The notes beneath the pieces were generated by a model that worked only from the letters and a program-made list of their open reading frames with translations, did no database searches and had not been told where the DNA came from. 64,000 bases of DNA from DASXRU01 sp034665305 (GTDB lineage: Bacteria > Acidobacteriota > Blastocatellia > Pyrinomonadales > Pyrinomonadaceae). The stretch spans positions 124,001 through 188,000 of the forward strand of contig JAXDFZ010000016.1 in NCBI GenBank assembly GCA_034665305.1. Direction: 5' to 3'. Both the position numbers and the translations under genes were made by a program. Of this stretch, positions 8,472 to 16,018 are shown one piece after another. The stretch's first letter is position 1. Every line of letters starts with the position of its first letter.

Positions 8472-9011
8472 ATGATCTTTCATAAAACGAAGCTGCCAGG
8501 GGCCTGCATCATTGAACCGCAACACTTCGCCGACGAGCGCGGGTTCTTTTCCCGGAATTGGTCGCAAAGAGAGTTTGACGAGCAGGGGCTGACGGCGCGA
8601 TTCGTGGAGACCAATACTTCGCTCAGCGTAAAGACCGGAACGCTGCGCGGCATGCACTATCAGACGCCGCCTTACGCGCAGGCGAAACTGGTGCGCTGCA
8701 CGGCCGGATCGATCTACGACGTAATCATTGATCTGCGCGCTGATTCGCCATCGTTCAAGCAATGGGAAGCAGTGGAACTGACCGCGGATAATCATTTGCT
8801 GCTCTACATCCCGGAAGGCTTTGCTCACGGCTTTCAGACGCTGAGTGAAAACTCGGAAGTCTTCTATCAAGTGTCCGCCTACTATCAGCCAGATAGCGCC
8901 CGCGGCGTGCGTTGGAACGATCCGGCCTTTGACATTGAGTGGCCGGACGCGAATCGCACCGTCATTGCCCGCGACAACGAGTATCCCGATTTTGATCCGG
9001 CCAGGCTCTGA
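8472..9011 (+). CDS. rfbC: dTDP-4-dehydrorhamnose 3,5-epimerase (RmlC family)
   Basis: 179 residues from ATG at 8472, normal for RmlC. The cupin fold is recognisable: PQHFADERGFFSRNW, the catalytic histidine in LRGMHYQ, the strand KLVRCTAGSIYDVIIDLR, PEGFAHGFQTL, and the catalytic tyrosine in VFYQVSAYYQ. It normally epimerises C3 and C5 of dTDP-4-keto-6-deoxyglucose on the way to dTDP-L-rhamnose. RmlA, RmlB and RmlD are not in the window, so they must be elsewhere, or this member serves another 4-keto sugar. A GT2 with rhamnosyltransferase-like features starts eight bases after it. Confidence 0.85.
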   Translation: MIFHKTKLPGACIIEPQHFADERGFFSRNWSQREFDEQGLTARFVETNTSLSVKTGTLRGMHYQTPPYAQAKLVRCTAGSIYDVIIDLRADSPSFKQWEAVELTADNHLLLYIPEGFAHGFQTLSENSEVFYQVSAYYQPDSARGVRWNDPAFDIEWPDANRTVIARDNEYPDFDPARL

Positions 9012-9019
9012 CCGCAACG

Positions 9020-9976
9020 ATGACGCCGGATCTCTCCATCATCATCGTAAACTGGAATGGCGGCCAATTGCTGCGACGCTGCATTGAAAGCGTGGTGCGA
9101 CATCCGCCCGCGTCGTCGTGGGAAATCATTCTTATCGATAACGCCTCCGGCGATAACAGTCTGGAGTGGGTGCGCTCCAGCAGCCTTCCCAACCTCACAC
9201 TTATCGAGAACCAGGAGAACCTGGGTTTCGGCAAGGCCAATAACCAGGGATTCAAACTTAGCTCCGCGCCGCTTCTGTTTCTGTTGAATAACGACGCCGA
9301 AGTTCGCGCGGGGACGATTGATCGTTTGATCGCGACAGTCAAATCGGAAAAAAGGATCGGAGCCACCGGACCGAGGGTGCTAAACCCTGACGGTTCTTTG
9401 CAGGTTAGTGTTTGGCGCAATCCTGCTTCGCCGTGGGCCATGGTGATGACCGCGCTGCGCCTGCACCGGCTTTTGCCCCGGCGGCTGGCCGGAGAATTGT
9501 TGCTAGGCGAACACTGGGATCACGCGCGAAGGCGTGCGGTTAATCTTCTTTTAGGCGCGGCTATACTTGTCAAAAGAGAAGTGATCGCCGAGGTTGGCGG
9601 ATTCGACGAACGGTTTCACATGTATGGCGAAGATTTGGAATGGTGCCTGCGCATTGTTCGCGGCGGGTGGAAAATCATTTTCGATCCCGCCGCGGAAGTG
9701 TTGCACCACGGCGGTCACGCTGCGAACCAACGCTGGCTGAACCGTGATCGCGAGATTGCAAAACACAAATCTACTTTCCTGTTCTACCGGCTCAGGCTTT
9801 CCCCGTGGCACAACCTGGCAAACCTTGCGGTTCCCTGCTTGCTGGCAGTGGTTCAGTTGGGATGGCGAGGCCTGCGCGGACGTGAAACCGCAGAGCAGAA
9901 ACTGAGTTTTGAACTACACTGGGAAGAATTGAAGCAGGTGCTGCGGGGTGGGCGGCGAAAAAAACAGGTCGACTAG
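9020..9976 (+). CDS. Glycosyltransferase family 2, rhamnosyltransferase-like (WbbL type)
   Basis: 318 residues from ATG at 9020. The GT-A fold has LSIIIVNWNGGQLLRRCIES, IILIDNASGDNS, LGFGKANNQG, the DXD-type motif LLNNDAEV, and the acceptor-side segment GGFDERFHMYGEDLEWCLR. This combination is usual in WbbL/RfbF-like rhamnosyltransferases. A hydrophobic stretch near residue 265 (LANLAVPCLLAVVQLGW) may associate with the membrane. Being directly behind an RmlC gene supports an L-rhamnose or 6-deoxyhexose donor. It is the last gene of the first plus-strand block; a palindromic repeat follows. Confidence 0.75.
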   Translation: MTPDLSIIIVNWNGGQLLRRCIESVVRHPPASSWEIILIDNASGDNSLEWVRSSSLPNLTLIENQENLGFGKANNQGFKLSSAPLLFLLNNDAEVRAGTIDRLIATVKSEKRIGATGPRVLNPDGSLQVSVWRNPASPWAMVMTALRLHRLLPRRLAGELLLGEHWDHARRRAVNLLLGAAILVKREVIAEVGGFDERFHMYGEDLEWCLRIVRGGWKIIFDPAAEVLHHGGHAANQRWLNRDREIAKHKSTFLFYRLRLSPWHNLANLAVPCLLAVVQLGWRGLRGRETAEQKLSFELHWEELKQVLRGGRRKKQVD

Positions 9977-10013
9977 TACACCTCGCACCCTTGGCCGCTA
10001 GTGGAAATGATTA

Positions 10014-10116
10014 AGAGCGGGGGCAAGCCGCCCTTCCTTACTGCAAGTCGGTGGCGTTGAGTTTGAGATCAACGTGGAAGACTTGCAGTCAGGAAGGGCG
10101 GCTTGCCCCCGCTCTT
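10014..10116. repeat. Family A inverted-arm element
   Basis: The left arm begins AGAGCGGGGGCAAGCCGCCC (10014-10048) and returns inverted at 10081-10116, around a 32-bp spacer. It sits between convergent genes, the GT2 ending at 9976 and fcl ending at 10145. The transcript would fold into a strong hairpin followed by a T-run, so it may work as a bidirectional terminator. The same arms recur at 27836-27962 and in the 58975-60140 array. Confidence 0.85.
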
Positions 10117-10144
10117 TTTGGTTTGCTCTTACTCTTCCTTGGGC

Positions 10145-11140
10145 TTAGCTTACCTCGACCGGCACGCTCCCCTCTTTATCCAGCTCCGCTTCGAACCAAT
10201 CGATGGTCTTGCGCAATCCGTCTTCCAACGAAGTTTGCGCTCGGAAACCAAATCGCTCGTACGCCCGGCTGGTGTCCAATTGACGGCGGGGTTGCCCGTC
10301 AAGAGCACTTCCCTGCCAACGAACTTCACCGTTGTACCCTGTCAGCCGGGCGATCGTTTCTACCAGGTCGCTGATCACCACTTCACGGCCGTTCCCAAGG
10401 TTAACCGGATCGGATGAGTCGTACGATTGCGCGGCCGCCAACACGCCGTCGGCGCAATCCTCCACGTATAAGAATTCGCGCGAAGCGTTTCCCGATCCCC
10501 AGGCGTCAATCGACTCAGCCCCTTCGCGCCGTGCTACCACGCACTTTCGAATCAAGGCCGGAATGACGTGCGAGGTTTCCAGGTCGAAATTATCACCGGG
10601 GCCGTAGAGGTTGGCCGGCAACACGAAGACGCCGTTGAAACCATACTGCTCGCGATAAGCCTGCACCTGGACCAACATCATTTTCTTCGCCAGCCCGTAC
10701 GGCGCATTCGTTTCCTCCGGATATCCATTCCATAGATCGTCTTCCTTGAAAGGGACGGGAGTAAACTTTGGATAAGCGCAAACCGTGCCGATGGCCACGA
10801 ACTTTTGCACGCCGGCGACGCGCGACTTTTCGATGAGCTGTGTGCCCATCATCAAGTTTTCATAGAAGAAGCGCCCGGGGTTCTTCTTGTTGTATTTAAT
10901 TCCCCCGACGACTGCGGCGAGATGAATCACCATGTCGGGTCGCGTGTCCGACAGCAAGCGCTCAACCTGTGCGCCTTCGACCAGATTGTAATCGCGCGTC
11001 CGAGGGACAAAAACCTCTACCTCGCTATGTTGTTTCAACTTGGCGACCACAAAGCGGCCGAGAAAACCAGCGCCGCCCGTTACTACAATCCGGCGGTAGG
11101 GGAAGTCAGAAATATTGGCATCCATATAATCGTTAATCAA
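10145..11140 (-). CDS. fcl: GDP-L-fucose synthase (GDP-4-keto-6-deoxymannose epimerase/reductase)
   Basis: 331 residues from ATG at 11140; a second ATG at 11125 would remove five residues. The extended SDR has RIVVTGGAGFLGRFVVAKL at the N-terminus and the GDP-fucose synthase hallmark VIHLAAVVGGIKYN. It then shows FVAIGTVCAYPKF and NAPYGLAKKMM (catalytic Tyr and Lys), and VLPANLYGPGDNFD. It converts the Gmd product to GDP-L-fucose by 3,5-epimerisation and NADPH reduction. It faces away from gmd at 11721, and the two share a 580-bp divergent intergenic region. A GDP-colitose synthase (ColC) would look similar, which matters because a ColD-like gene lies at 16013. Confidence 0.85.
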   Translation of the reverse strand: MINDYMDANISDFPYRRIVVTGGAGFLGRFVVAKLKQHSEVEVFVPRTRDYNLVEGAQVERLLSDTRPDMVIHLAAVVGGIKYNKKNPGRFFYENLMMGTQLIEKSRVAGVQKFVAIGTVCAYPKFTPVPFKEDDLWNGYPEETNAPYGLAKKMMLVQVQAYREQYGFNGVFVLPANLYGPGDNFDLETSHVIPALIRKCVVARREGAESIDAWGSGNASREFLYVEDCADGVLAAAQSYDSSDPVNLGNGREVVISDLVETIARLTGYNGEVRWQGSALDGQPRRQLDTSRAYERFGFRAQTSLEDGLRKTIDWFEAELDKEGSVPVEVS

Positions 11141-11334
11141 CCGGCTCTATTTTCGAACGCAGATAATAACAAAGAAAACGACGCAGAGTCATGGCGGGAA
11201 CGGTTTCAGGTATCGGGTGCCGGGTATCGGCTATCGGTTTTCAGGTCTCAAACTGTGCCGTTCGCAAGTACACCGAAGTTGAAACTTGAACCTGACACCT
11301 GAAACCTGAAACCCGAAACCTGGCTTTAAGTAGT
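11141..11334. repeat. Short-period repeat arms upstream of the nested palindrome
   Basis: This stretch precedes fcl on its 5' side. It contains degenerate copies of a short unit reading CAGGTTTC/CGGGTATC on one side (about 11205-11246) and, after a spacer, the inverted CCTGAAACCTGAAACC series (about 11288-11323). The two sides are complementary, so this too is an arm-spacer-arm element. No coding potential was seen. Confidence 0.6.
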
Positions 11335-11611
11335 GCTTCGTTAGTGTGTTGCTGAGATCGGAGTGGCGCCAAGTCGCAGACGTCGCGACCGTTAAGCTTC
11401 GTAGGAGCCGGATGTTTATAGCAACGACCGGGTACTAAGGACTCTAGCTCCGTAGGAGCGAAATGTGAGTCAGCCGATAATGTTTCGCTCCACGGAGCTT
11501 GTGGGATTTATCTTTGGCCCCTTTGTCTATAAACATTTCGTCCCTACGGGACTAGGAACGCTTTCAGCAAGCAGTTGGTTGACACGGACCAGAGCAACAC
11601 ACTAACGGAGC
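11335..11611. repeat. Three-tier nested palindrome (family G)
   Basis: Three inverted-arm pairs share one centre. The outer pair is 11335-11353 with 11593-11611 (core TTAGTGTGTTGCT). The middle pair is 11400-11421 with 11527-11549 (core GGATGTTTATAG, partly mismatched). The inner pair is 11446-11468 with 11478-11499 (core CTCCGTAGGAGCGAAA, mismatched). The element lies in the divergent gap between fcl and gmd and ends 109 bp before the gmd start. The gap's promoters must therefore lie beside or inside it. Confidence 0.75.
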
Positions 11612-11720
11612 AATATCTGGCTTTACCTCGCCTTGCTCTCAAACCGTGATTTCGCTAAGGTACTCGACTATCGTTTTTTCAAGATCTACCCGAATAATCT
11701 TTACGAACTGGAAATAATTC

Positions 11721-12770
11721 ATGACGGCTAAACGCGCGCTTATTACCGGCATTACCGGCCAGGACGGCTCTTATCTGGCTGAATTGCTGCTCTCCAAAGG
11801 CTATGAAGTTTTCGGCATCGTCCGCCGCTCCTCGTCGTTCAATACGGAGCGAATCGATCATCTTTATCAGGATCCACATGAACCTAACACCCGGCTGCGG
11901 ATGTTCTACGGCGATCTGAATGACTCCAGTTCGCTGAATAACGTCCTGCGCAAAACTGAACCTGATGAGATTTATAACCTCGGGGCTCAGTCGCACGTGC
12001 GCGTGAGTTTTGATATTCCCGAGTACACCGGCGAAGTAAGCGGGTTGGGCACCGTGAGATTACTTGAAGCCATTCGCGAGACCGGCATCAAGCCGAAGTT
12101 TTACCAGGCCTCGTCTTCAGAGCTGTACGGCAAAGTCGTAGAAACTCCGCAGACGGAGCTGACTCCGTTCTATCCGCGCTCGCCCTATGCTTGCGCTAAG
12201 GCTTACGCCTACTACATCACGGTGAACTATCGCGAGTCTTACGGCATGTTTGCCTGCAACGGGATTCTCTTCAATCACGAAAGCGAGCGCCGCGGCGAAA
12301 CCTTCATCACGCGCAAAGTGACGCGCGCCGCCACGAGGATCAAGGTCGGCCTCCAGGATAAGTTGTATTTGGGAAACATCGATGCCAAACGCGACTGGGG
12401 CTATGCGAAGGATTTCGTGGAAGCGATGTGGTTGATGCTGCAAGCGGACCAGCCGGACGACTATGTAATCTCAACCGGCGAGACGCATTCCGTGCGCGAG
12501 CTGTTGGATGAAGCCTTTGGGTATCTCGATCTGGACTGGAACAAGTATGTCGAGATTGATCCGCTGTACTACCGGCCGGCAGAGGTCGATCTGCTACTGG
12601 GCGATTCTTCTAAAGCGAAAAAACTGTTGGGCTGGGAACCGAAGGTAAAATTCAAAGACCTGGTCCGGATCATGGTGGAGCACGATCTGAAACTCGCCGA
12701 ACACGAACTCGAAAGCGATCGCATCAAAGGCACCACCGAAACGCCCAAAGCTCGTTGGGGAAACATCTGA
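11721..12770 (+). CDS. gmd: GDP-mannose 4,6-dehydratase
   Basis: 349 residues from ATG at 11721, full length for Gmd. It has ALITGITGQDGSYLAELLL, the RRSSSFNTERIDHLY segment, SSSELYGKV, YPRSPYACAKAYAYY with catalytic Tyr and Lys, NHESERRGETFITRK and YYRPAEVDLLLGDSSKAK, all diagnostic. It makes GDP-4-keto-6-deoxy-D-mannose, the branch point for L-fucose, perosamine, rhamnose and colitose. It is divergently placed from fcl. A Gmd-like paralogue lies at 6230; this copy is the more canonical one. Confidence 0.92.
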   Translation: MTAKRALITGITGQDGSYLAELLLSKGYEVFGIVRRSSSFNTERIDHLYQDPHEPNTRLRMFYGDLNDSSSLNNVLRKTEPDEIYNLGAQSHVRVSFDIPEYTGEVSGLGTVRLLEAIRETGIKPKFYQASSSELYGKVVETPQTELTPFYPRSPYACAKAYAYYITVNYRESYGMFACNGILFNHESERRGETFITRKVTRAATRIKVGLQDKLYLGNIDAKRDWGYAKDFVEAMWLMLQADQPDDYVISTGETHSVRELLDEAFGYLDLDWNKYVEIDPLYYRPAEVDLLLGDSSKAKKLLGWEPKVKFKDLVRIMVEHDLKLAEHELESDRIKGTTETPKARWGNI

Positions 12771-13482
12771 CAGGATTAACAGGATTTAGCAGATAGGCAT
12801 TAAGCAGATCGGAGAGGAAGTCCCGGCTAAGGGAAAGATTTCGTCATCGTCTCGCCTTGAAGTCTGCTTCATTATGTAGCTTCGTTATGACCTGGCGAGT
12901 GTATTCCCGGAATTTCCGCTTGGCTTGCACGGAAGTGCCGAAATTCAGTAACAGGCCAGTGTCTACGCCAGTCGCTGCCAAGTAGTTTACTAATTGAACC
13001 TCGTGTCGTGAGGCCAACGTATCACACGCCTTAACCTCGACAATGACACGATCCTCAACCCACAAGTCAACATAGTACTCACCTACAATGTGGCCCTCAT
13101 AGGTGACGTTCAGAGGTGTTTGCTGACCGACTCTAAATCCCAGCTTTTGCAATTCCACTCGCAGGGAATTCTCGTAGACCTTTTCGAGAAATCCCTGGCC
13201 CAGGAAATTGTGAACCTTGAAAGCGCAGCCGATGATCTGCTGAGTCAGTCGTGATCTTCACCCATCCCTCCAAAAAGGTCCTGCAATTTTGCGGGAATTA
13301 TGAGCTTGGTTGAGAAGGAAAAAAAGGACTAGCAAGAAACGTAGCCGAACCGTCGATAACGAGTTTTTTGCAGCGACGTTCTGCTCTTTCGGAATAGGCG
13401 AGGTCGACCCAATGAGAACTCTTGCGAAAACAATCTCCTCAGCTGATTGGTTTGTAATCTTGTAACATCCTGTTAATCCTGT
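12769..13482. mobile_element. GxxExxY cassette bounded by inverted GACAGGATTAACAGGAT arms
   Basis: The motif GACAGGATTAACAGGAT occurs just after the gmd stop (about 12770-12786) and again inverted at about 13464-13480, both pointing inward. Between them lies only the GxxExxY gene and about 230 bp of non-coding DNA on its 5' side. A shorter hairpin of the same style without a gene is at 38444-38521, and a single similar arm is at about 62505-62520. The arrangement looks like a small insertable unit. No transposase is inside it. Confidence 0.5.
12844..13248 (-). CDS. GxxExxY protein (PD-(D/E)XK-like small protein), start codon unclear
   Basis: The diagnostic motif reads GQGFLEKVYENSL; the C-terminal part has EYYVDLWVEDRVIVEVKACD, which carries the D-x(n)-E-x-K pattern of PD-(D/E)XK nucleases, and LLLNFGT near the end. 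The function of the family is unknown. The conserved N-terminus (QQIIGCAFKVHNFLGQG) is in frame, but between the upstream stop at 13258 and the motif there is no ATG, GTG or TTG. The best placed candidate is CTG at 13246-13248. The first canonical start, GTG at 13158, would cut off the signature motif. The gene thus either uses a non-standard start or has lost its start. Confidence 0.7.
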   Translation of the reverse strand: MTQQIIGCAFKVHNFLGQGFLEKVYENSLRVELQKLGFRVGQQTPLNVTYEGHIVGEYYVDLWVEDRVIVEVKACDTLASRHEVQLVNYLAATGVDTGLLLNFGTSVQAKRKFREYTRQVITKLHNEADFKARR

Positions 13483-13488
13483 CCGCTC

Positions 13489-15102
13489 TTATTTTCCAAA
13501 TTTCGCGCGATATACCGTTTCGCCGTCGTACACGCCCGGCACGTCGGTGGTCCCTCCATACACCGGCTCCAGCGTCAGGTCGTCGGGAAACGCATGCGGC
13601 GGCAGGAATTTGGCAAAGTCGGAATCCTTCAGGGAATAGCCGTGCATCAGAAACCCGTCCGGCGTCCCGCGCAAGCCGCCCGGATCGATGGGCCCGGCGA
13701 AGTTTGAAAACTGCTGCGTCCAGGGATTGTAGAAAAGACTGCCCGGGTAAAGCTCATCCATGATCGAAACGTATAGATTGCCGCTGTATTCCACGCCAAA
13801 CTTCAGTGCATAGGCAGGGGACGACGCGGAGTAGTAGTCAACCACTGGCACATTCCTAAACTCATTTTGAATTTTCTCCGCGGCACCTCGCTGTCGCGCC
13901 GCCAGCGTCCGCATTTCCGCTTGCTGTTCTCGCAACGCGATTACCTGCACCAGCAGCAGGACCAAACAAATGGCCGCGAGCGCGACGTTGCGTATCCGCG
14001 CGCTGAACGTCGTTTCGCGCCAGAGCTGCGCGATAACGATCAAATTAACGCCGACTAATCCCAGCGCCGGCATCAAGTAATGACTGCTGGGATGCTTCGC
14101 TACGAGGACGAACTCGACGACCTGGGCCAAAGTCACGGCCAGCAAAACCCGGTATCGTCCGCCGCTCAAACGCGTGCGCCCGAACTTAGCCAGCAACAGC
14201 ACCACGCTGGCCGCAATGATTAGAAAGAACAGCCAGTCAGTCGCCATCAAGGACAGCGCGTTGCGCACGAACTCTCGCGGATTGACGATTCCCGCCGGGC
14301 CGGTGCCATACCGCCCGGTATGCGTCGAGATGCCGACTGCAAAACCAAAGAACCGCATGAGATGTGACGGCGCCAGAATCGGCAGAATGAAAAAGAAGAA
14401 CGAAAGCCCGGCAGTCACCGCATAAATAATTCGCCACTTCCACGACGATAAGATAACCAGCGGTATCAACAACAGCGGTAGAAAATTTATCTTAGCCGCC
14501 ATTCCCAATCCCGCCAGTACGCCGAAAGCGATGCTGAGCGCGCGCGTCCGCGTCGACGCATGTGACGTCAAACTCAGCAGGATCAGAACTGAGAAGATGA
14601 TCGATAGCGAAACAAACAGCGGCTCCGGCCTGACCCCGAACAAACCCTGCATCATGGTGGCGGAAAGAAATGGCGCCCCCTGCAGCAGCAGCGCTGAAAC
14701 TAACTGCCCCGTAACGCGAAACACGACGATGCCCGCAACGAGTAAGCAAAACGCAGCTATGAAAATAAAGACGTTGTTAATAGTTCGCAGGTAAACATCA
14801 GGGTTCTTTAAGACTTCACGCGCCCGCGACGACTCATCTGCCGTGGGATTTAGAATTCTGATGATCACAGCGCCCAGCGTCTGGACCGGCGTGCCCGGAT
14901 GGTCGATGTGATTGGGCCGATGGAGGTTTGAGATATTCAACGAGTTCAAGAGGTAGGCATAACTCGGATCCAGGTTCTCGCTAAACCAATAAGGCCCGCT
15001 GGCAGTTCGAATCTGAAAGGCAACTACAATCAGCAACGCCGGCAACAGCAGCAGGAGCAGCGAAGCGAACTTGCGATTGTTTGAAAGCGAATCTGGCTGC
15101 AT
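13489..15102 (-). CDS. Polytopic membrane glycosyltransferase (GT-C, ArnT/PMT-like)
   Basis: 537 residues from ATG at 15102. An upstream in-frame ATG at 15231 exists, but the extra 43 codons lie inside repeat family B, so the shorter start is chosen. The N-terminus ASLLLLLLPALLIVVAF is the first membrane helix. About ten hydrophobic segments follow, with a DP motif in the first periplasmic loop (ENLDPSYAYLLNSL) and HPGTPVQTL nearby, as in lipid-linked-sugar GT-C enzymes. The C-terminal 120 residues are soluble and probably extracytoplasmic. The family moves sugars from polyprenyl phosphate to a glycan, lipid or protein. The DPM1-like genes at 15267 and 16013 could provide that polyprenyl-linked donor. 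Confidence 0.65.
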   Translation of the reverse strand: MQPDSLSNNRKFASLLLLLLPALLIVVAFQIRTASGPYWFSENLDPSYAYLLNSLNISNLHRPNHIDHPGTPVQTLGAVIIRILNPTADESSRAREVLKNPDVYLRTINNVFIFIAAFCLLVAGIVVFRVTGQLVSALLLQGAPFLSATMMQGLFGVRPEPLFVSLSIIFSVLILLSLTSHASTRTRALSIAFGVLAGLGMAAKINFLPLLLIPLVILSSWKWRIIYAVTAGLSFFFFILPILAPSHLMRFFGFAVGISTHTGRYGTGPAGIVNPREFVRNALSLMATDWLFFLIIAASVVLLLAKFGRTRLSGGRYRVLLAVTLAQVVEFVLVAKHPSSHYLMPALGLVGVNLIVIAQLWRETTFSARIRNVALAAICLVLLLVQVIALREQQAEMRTLAARQRGAAEKIQNEFRNVPVVDYYSASSPAYALKFGVEYSGNLYVSIMDELYPGSLFYNPWTQQFSNFAGPIDPGGLRGTPDGFLMHGYSLKDSDFAKFLPPHAFPDDLTLEPVYGGTTDVPGVYDGETVYRAKFGK

Positions 15103-15109
15103 ACGGCAT

Positions 15110-15267
15110 GTCAGAACCGCCTGCGGTAGCGGGCGGGCCTTGTCGATTTCGGATCTCGGATTCGGATTGCGGATTATGAGACAACCAGCCGATTCATCCT
15201 CAATCTGCAATCCGAAATCCGCATTCTGCAATCGCCAGGCCCGCCCGCTACCGCAGGCGGTTCTGAC
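15110..15267. repeat. Family B inverted-arm element
   Basis: The arm starting GTCAGAACCGCCTGCGGTAG (15110-15136) is repeated inverted at 15241-15267. The 100-bp interior is itself built from GGATTGCGGATT-like units on the left and complementary units on the right. The last base of the element forms the G of the TAG stop of the GT2 gene that ends at 15267. The element also creates a false N-terminal extension of the membrane glycosyltransferase frame. Confidence 0.85.
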
Positions 15268-15944
15268 TAGCGCACCAACTCGCCCAGGAAAAATCGCAAA
15301 AACGCCATTCCCACCTGCAGCGATGGTCCCTTGGTTTTGCCGGCGATTCGCTCGCCCTCAATCGTGGGGATCTCCACAATCTTCAGACGCTTCTTCATGG
15401 CCCTGATCGTTAGTTCGTATTCCACGGTGTAGCCCATTGATTCCGGCGACAGCAGCGCGAACGCCGATCGCGTAATTGCGCGATAACCATTAATCGTGTC
15501 GCTGATGTAGGGCTGGCGGTTCCAAATGGTGTTCGCCATCATGGTGAATGCCTGGTTGGTCCATTTCCGCAACGGCAGCGCCGCATCGTCTTCCTCATTC
15601 TTGCTGGCCGGCAGGAAACGCGAAGCGATGGCCATATCGGCGCCACCTTCGAGGGCTTCAAAGAGCCTGAGGATATCCGCCGGATCTTCATTGCCGTCGG
15701 GACTGAAAAAGACCAGATAATCGCCGGTCGTGTTGCGCACCGCCACGCGAAACGCCTCACCGCGACCACGCCGTTCCTGTGTCAGAATCCGAACCCCGGC
15801 ACTAGTCAGAAATTCCTGAGTTCCGTCGGTGGAATTCGCATCAACCGCGACCACTTCATCCATCTTGTCAAACGGCAAACGGGGCACCAGCGCCTTACAG
15901 CCGTCGATTTCATTCAAAGTTAAGAGTACTAACGTTCTTGTCAT
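15267..15944 (-). CDS. DPM1-like glycosyltransferase family 2
   Basis: 225 residues from ATG at 15944. It resembles polyprenyl-phosphate mannosyl/glucosyltransferases: VLLTLNEIDGCKALV, VVAVDANSTDGTQEFL, a Gly-Arg-Gly-rich loop at ERRGRGEAFRVAV, and the acidic metal-site stretch FFSPDGNEDPADI. ASRFLP and DTINGYRAITR are typical later motifs. There are no C-terminal membrane helices, so it is the soluble type that works at the membrane surface. The expected product is a polyprenyl-phosphate sugar used by a GT-C enzyme such as the next gene downstream. The second half of the fusion protein at 16013 is its paralogue. Confidence 0.75.
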   Translation of the reverse strand: MTRTLVLLTLNEIDGCKALVPRLPFDKMDEVVAVDANSTDGTQEFLTSAGVRILTQERRGRGEAFRVAVRNTTGDYLVFFSPDGNEDPADILRLFEALEGGADMAIASRFLPASKNEEDDAALPLRKWTNQAFTMMANTIWNRQPYISDTINGYRAITRSAFALLSPESMGYTVEYELTIRAMKKRLKIVEIPTIEGERIAGKTKGPSLQVGMAFLRFFLGELVR

Positions 15945-15953
15945 AATCGTTTA

Positions 15954-16018
15954 AGTAGGACAGACATTCTTGTCTGTCCCTTAATCAGGATGGACAGGCA
16001 GGAATGCCTCTCCTACTT
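15954..16018. repeat. Inverted-arm element with GTAGGACAGACATTC arms
   Basis: The left arm (15954-15980) reads GTAGGACAGACATTCTTGTC and the right arm (about 15992-16018) is its imperfect reverse complement. It fills the 68-bp gap between the two DPM1-like genes and touches the 3' end of the gene at 16013. A hairpin in the transcript is expected. Confidence 0.7.

Noticed and set aside
10014..10116. Insertion sequence ends
   Set aside because: No transposase lies between the arms and the spacer is only 32 bp; it fits a hairpin repeat better.
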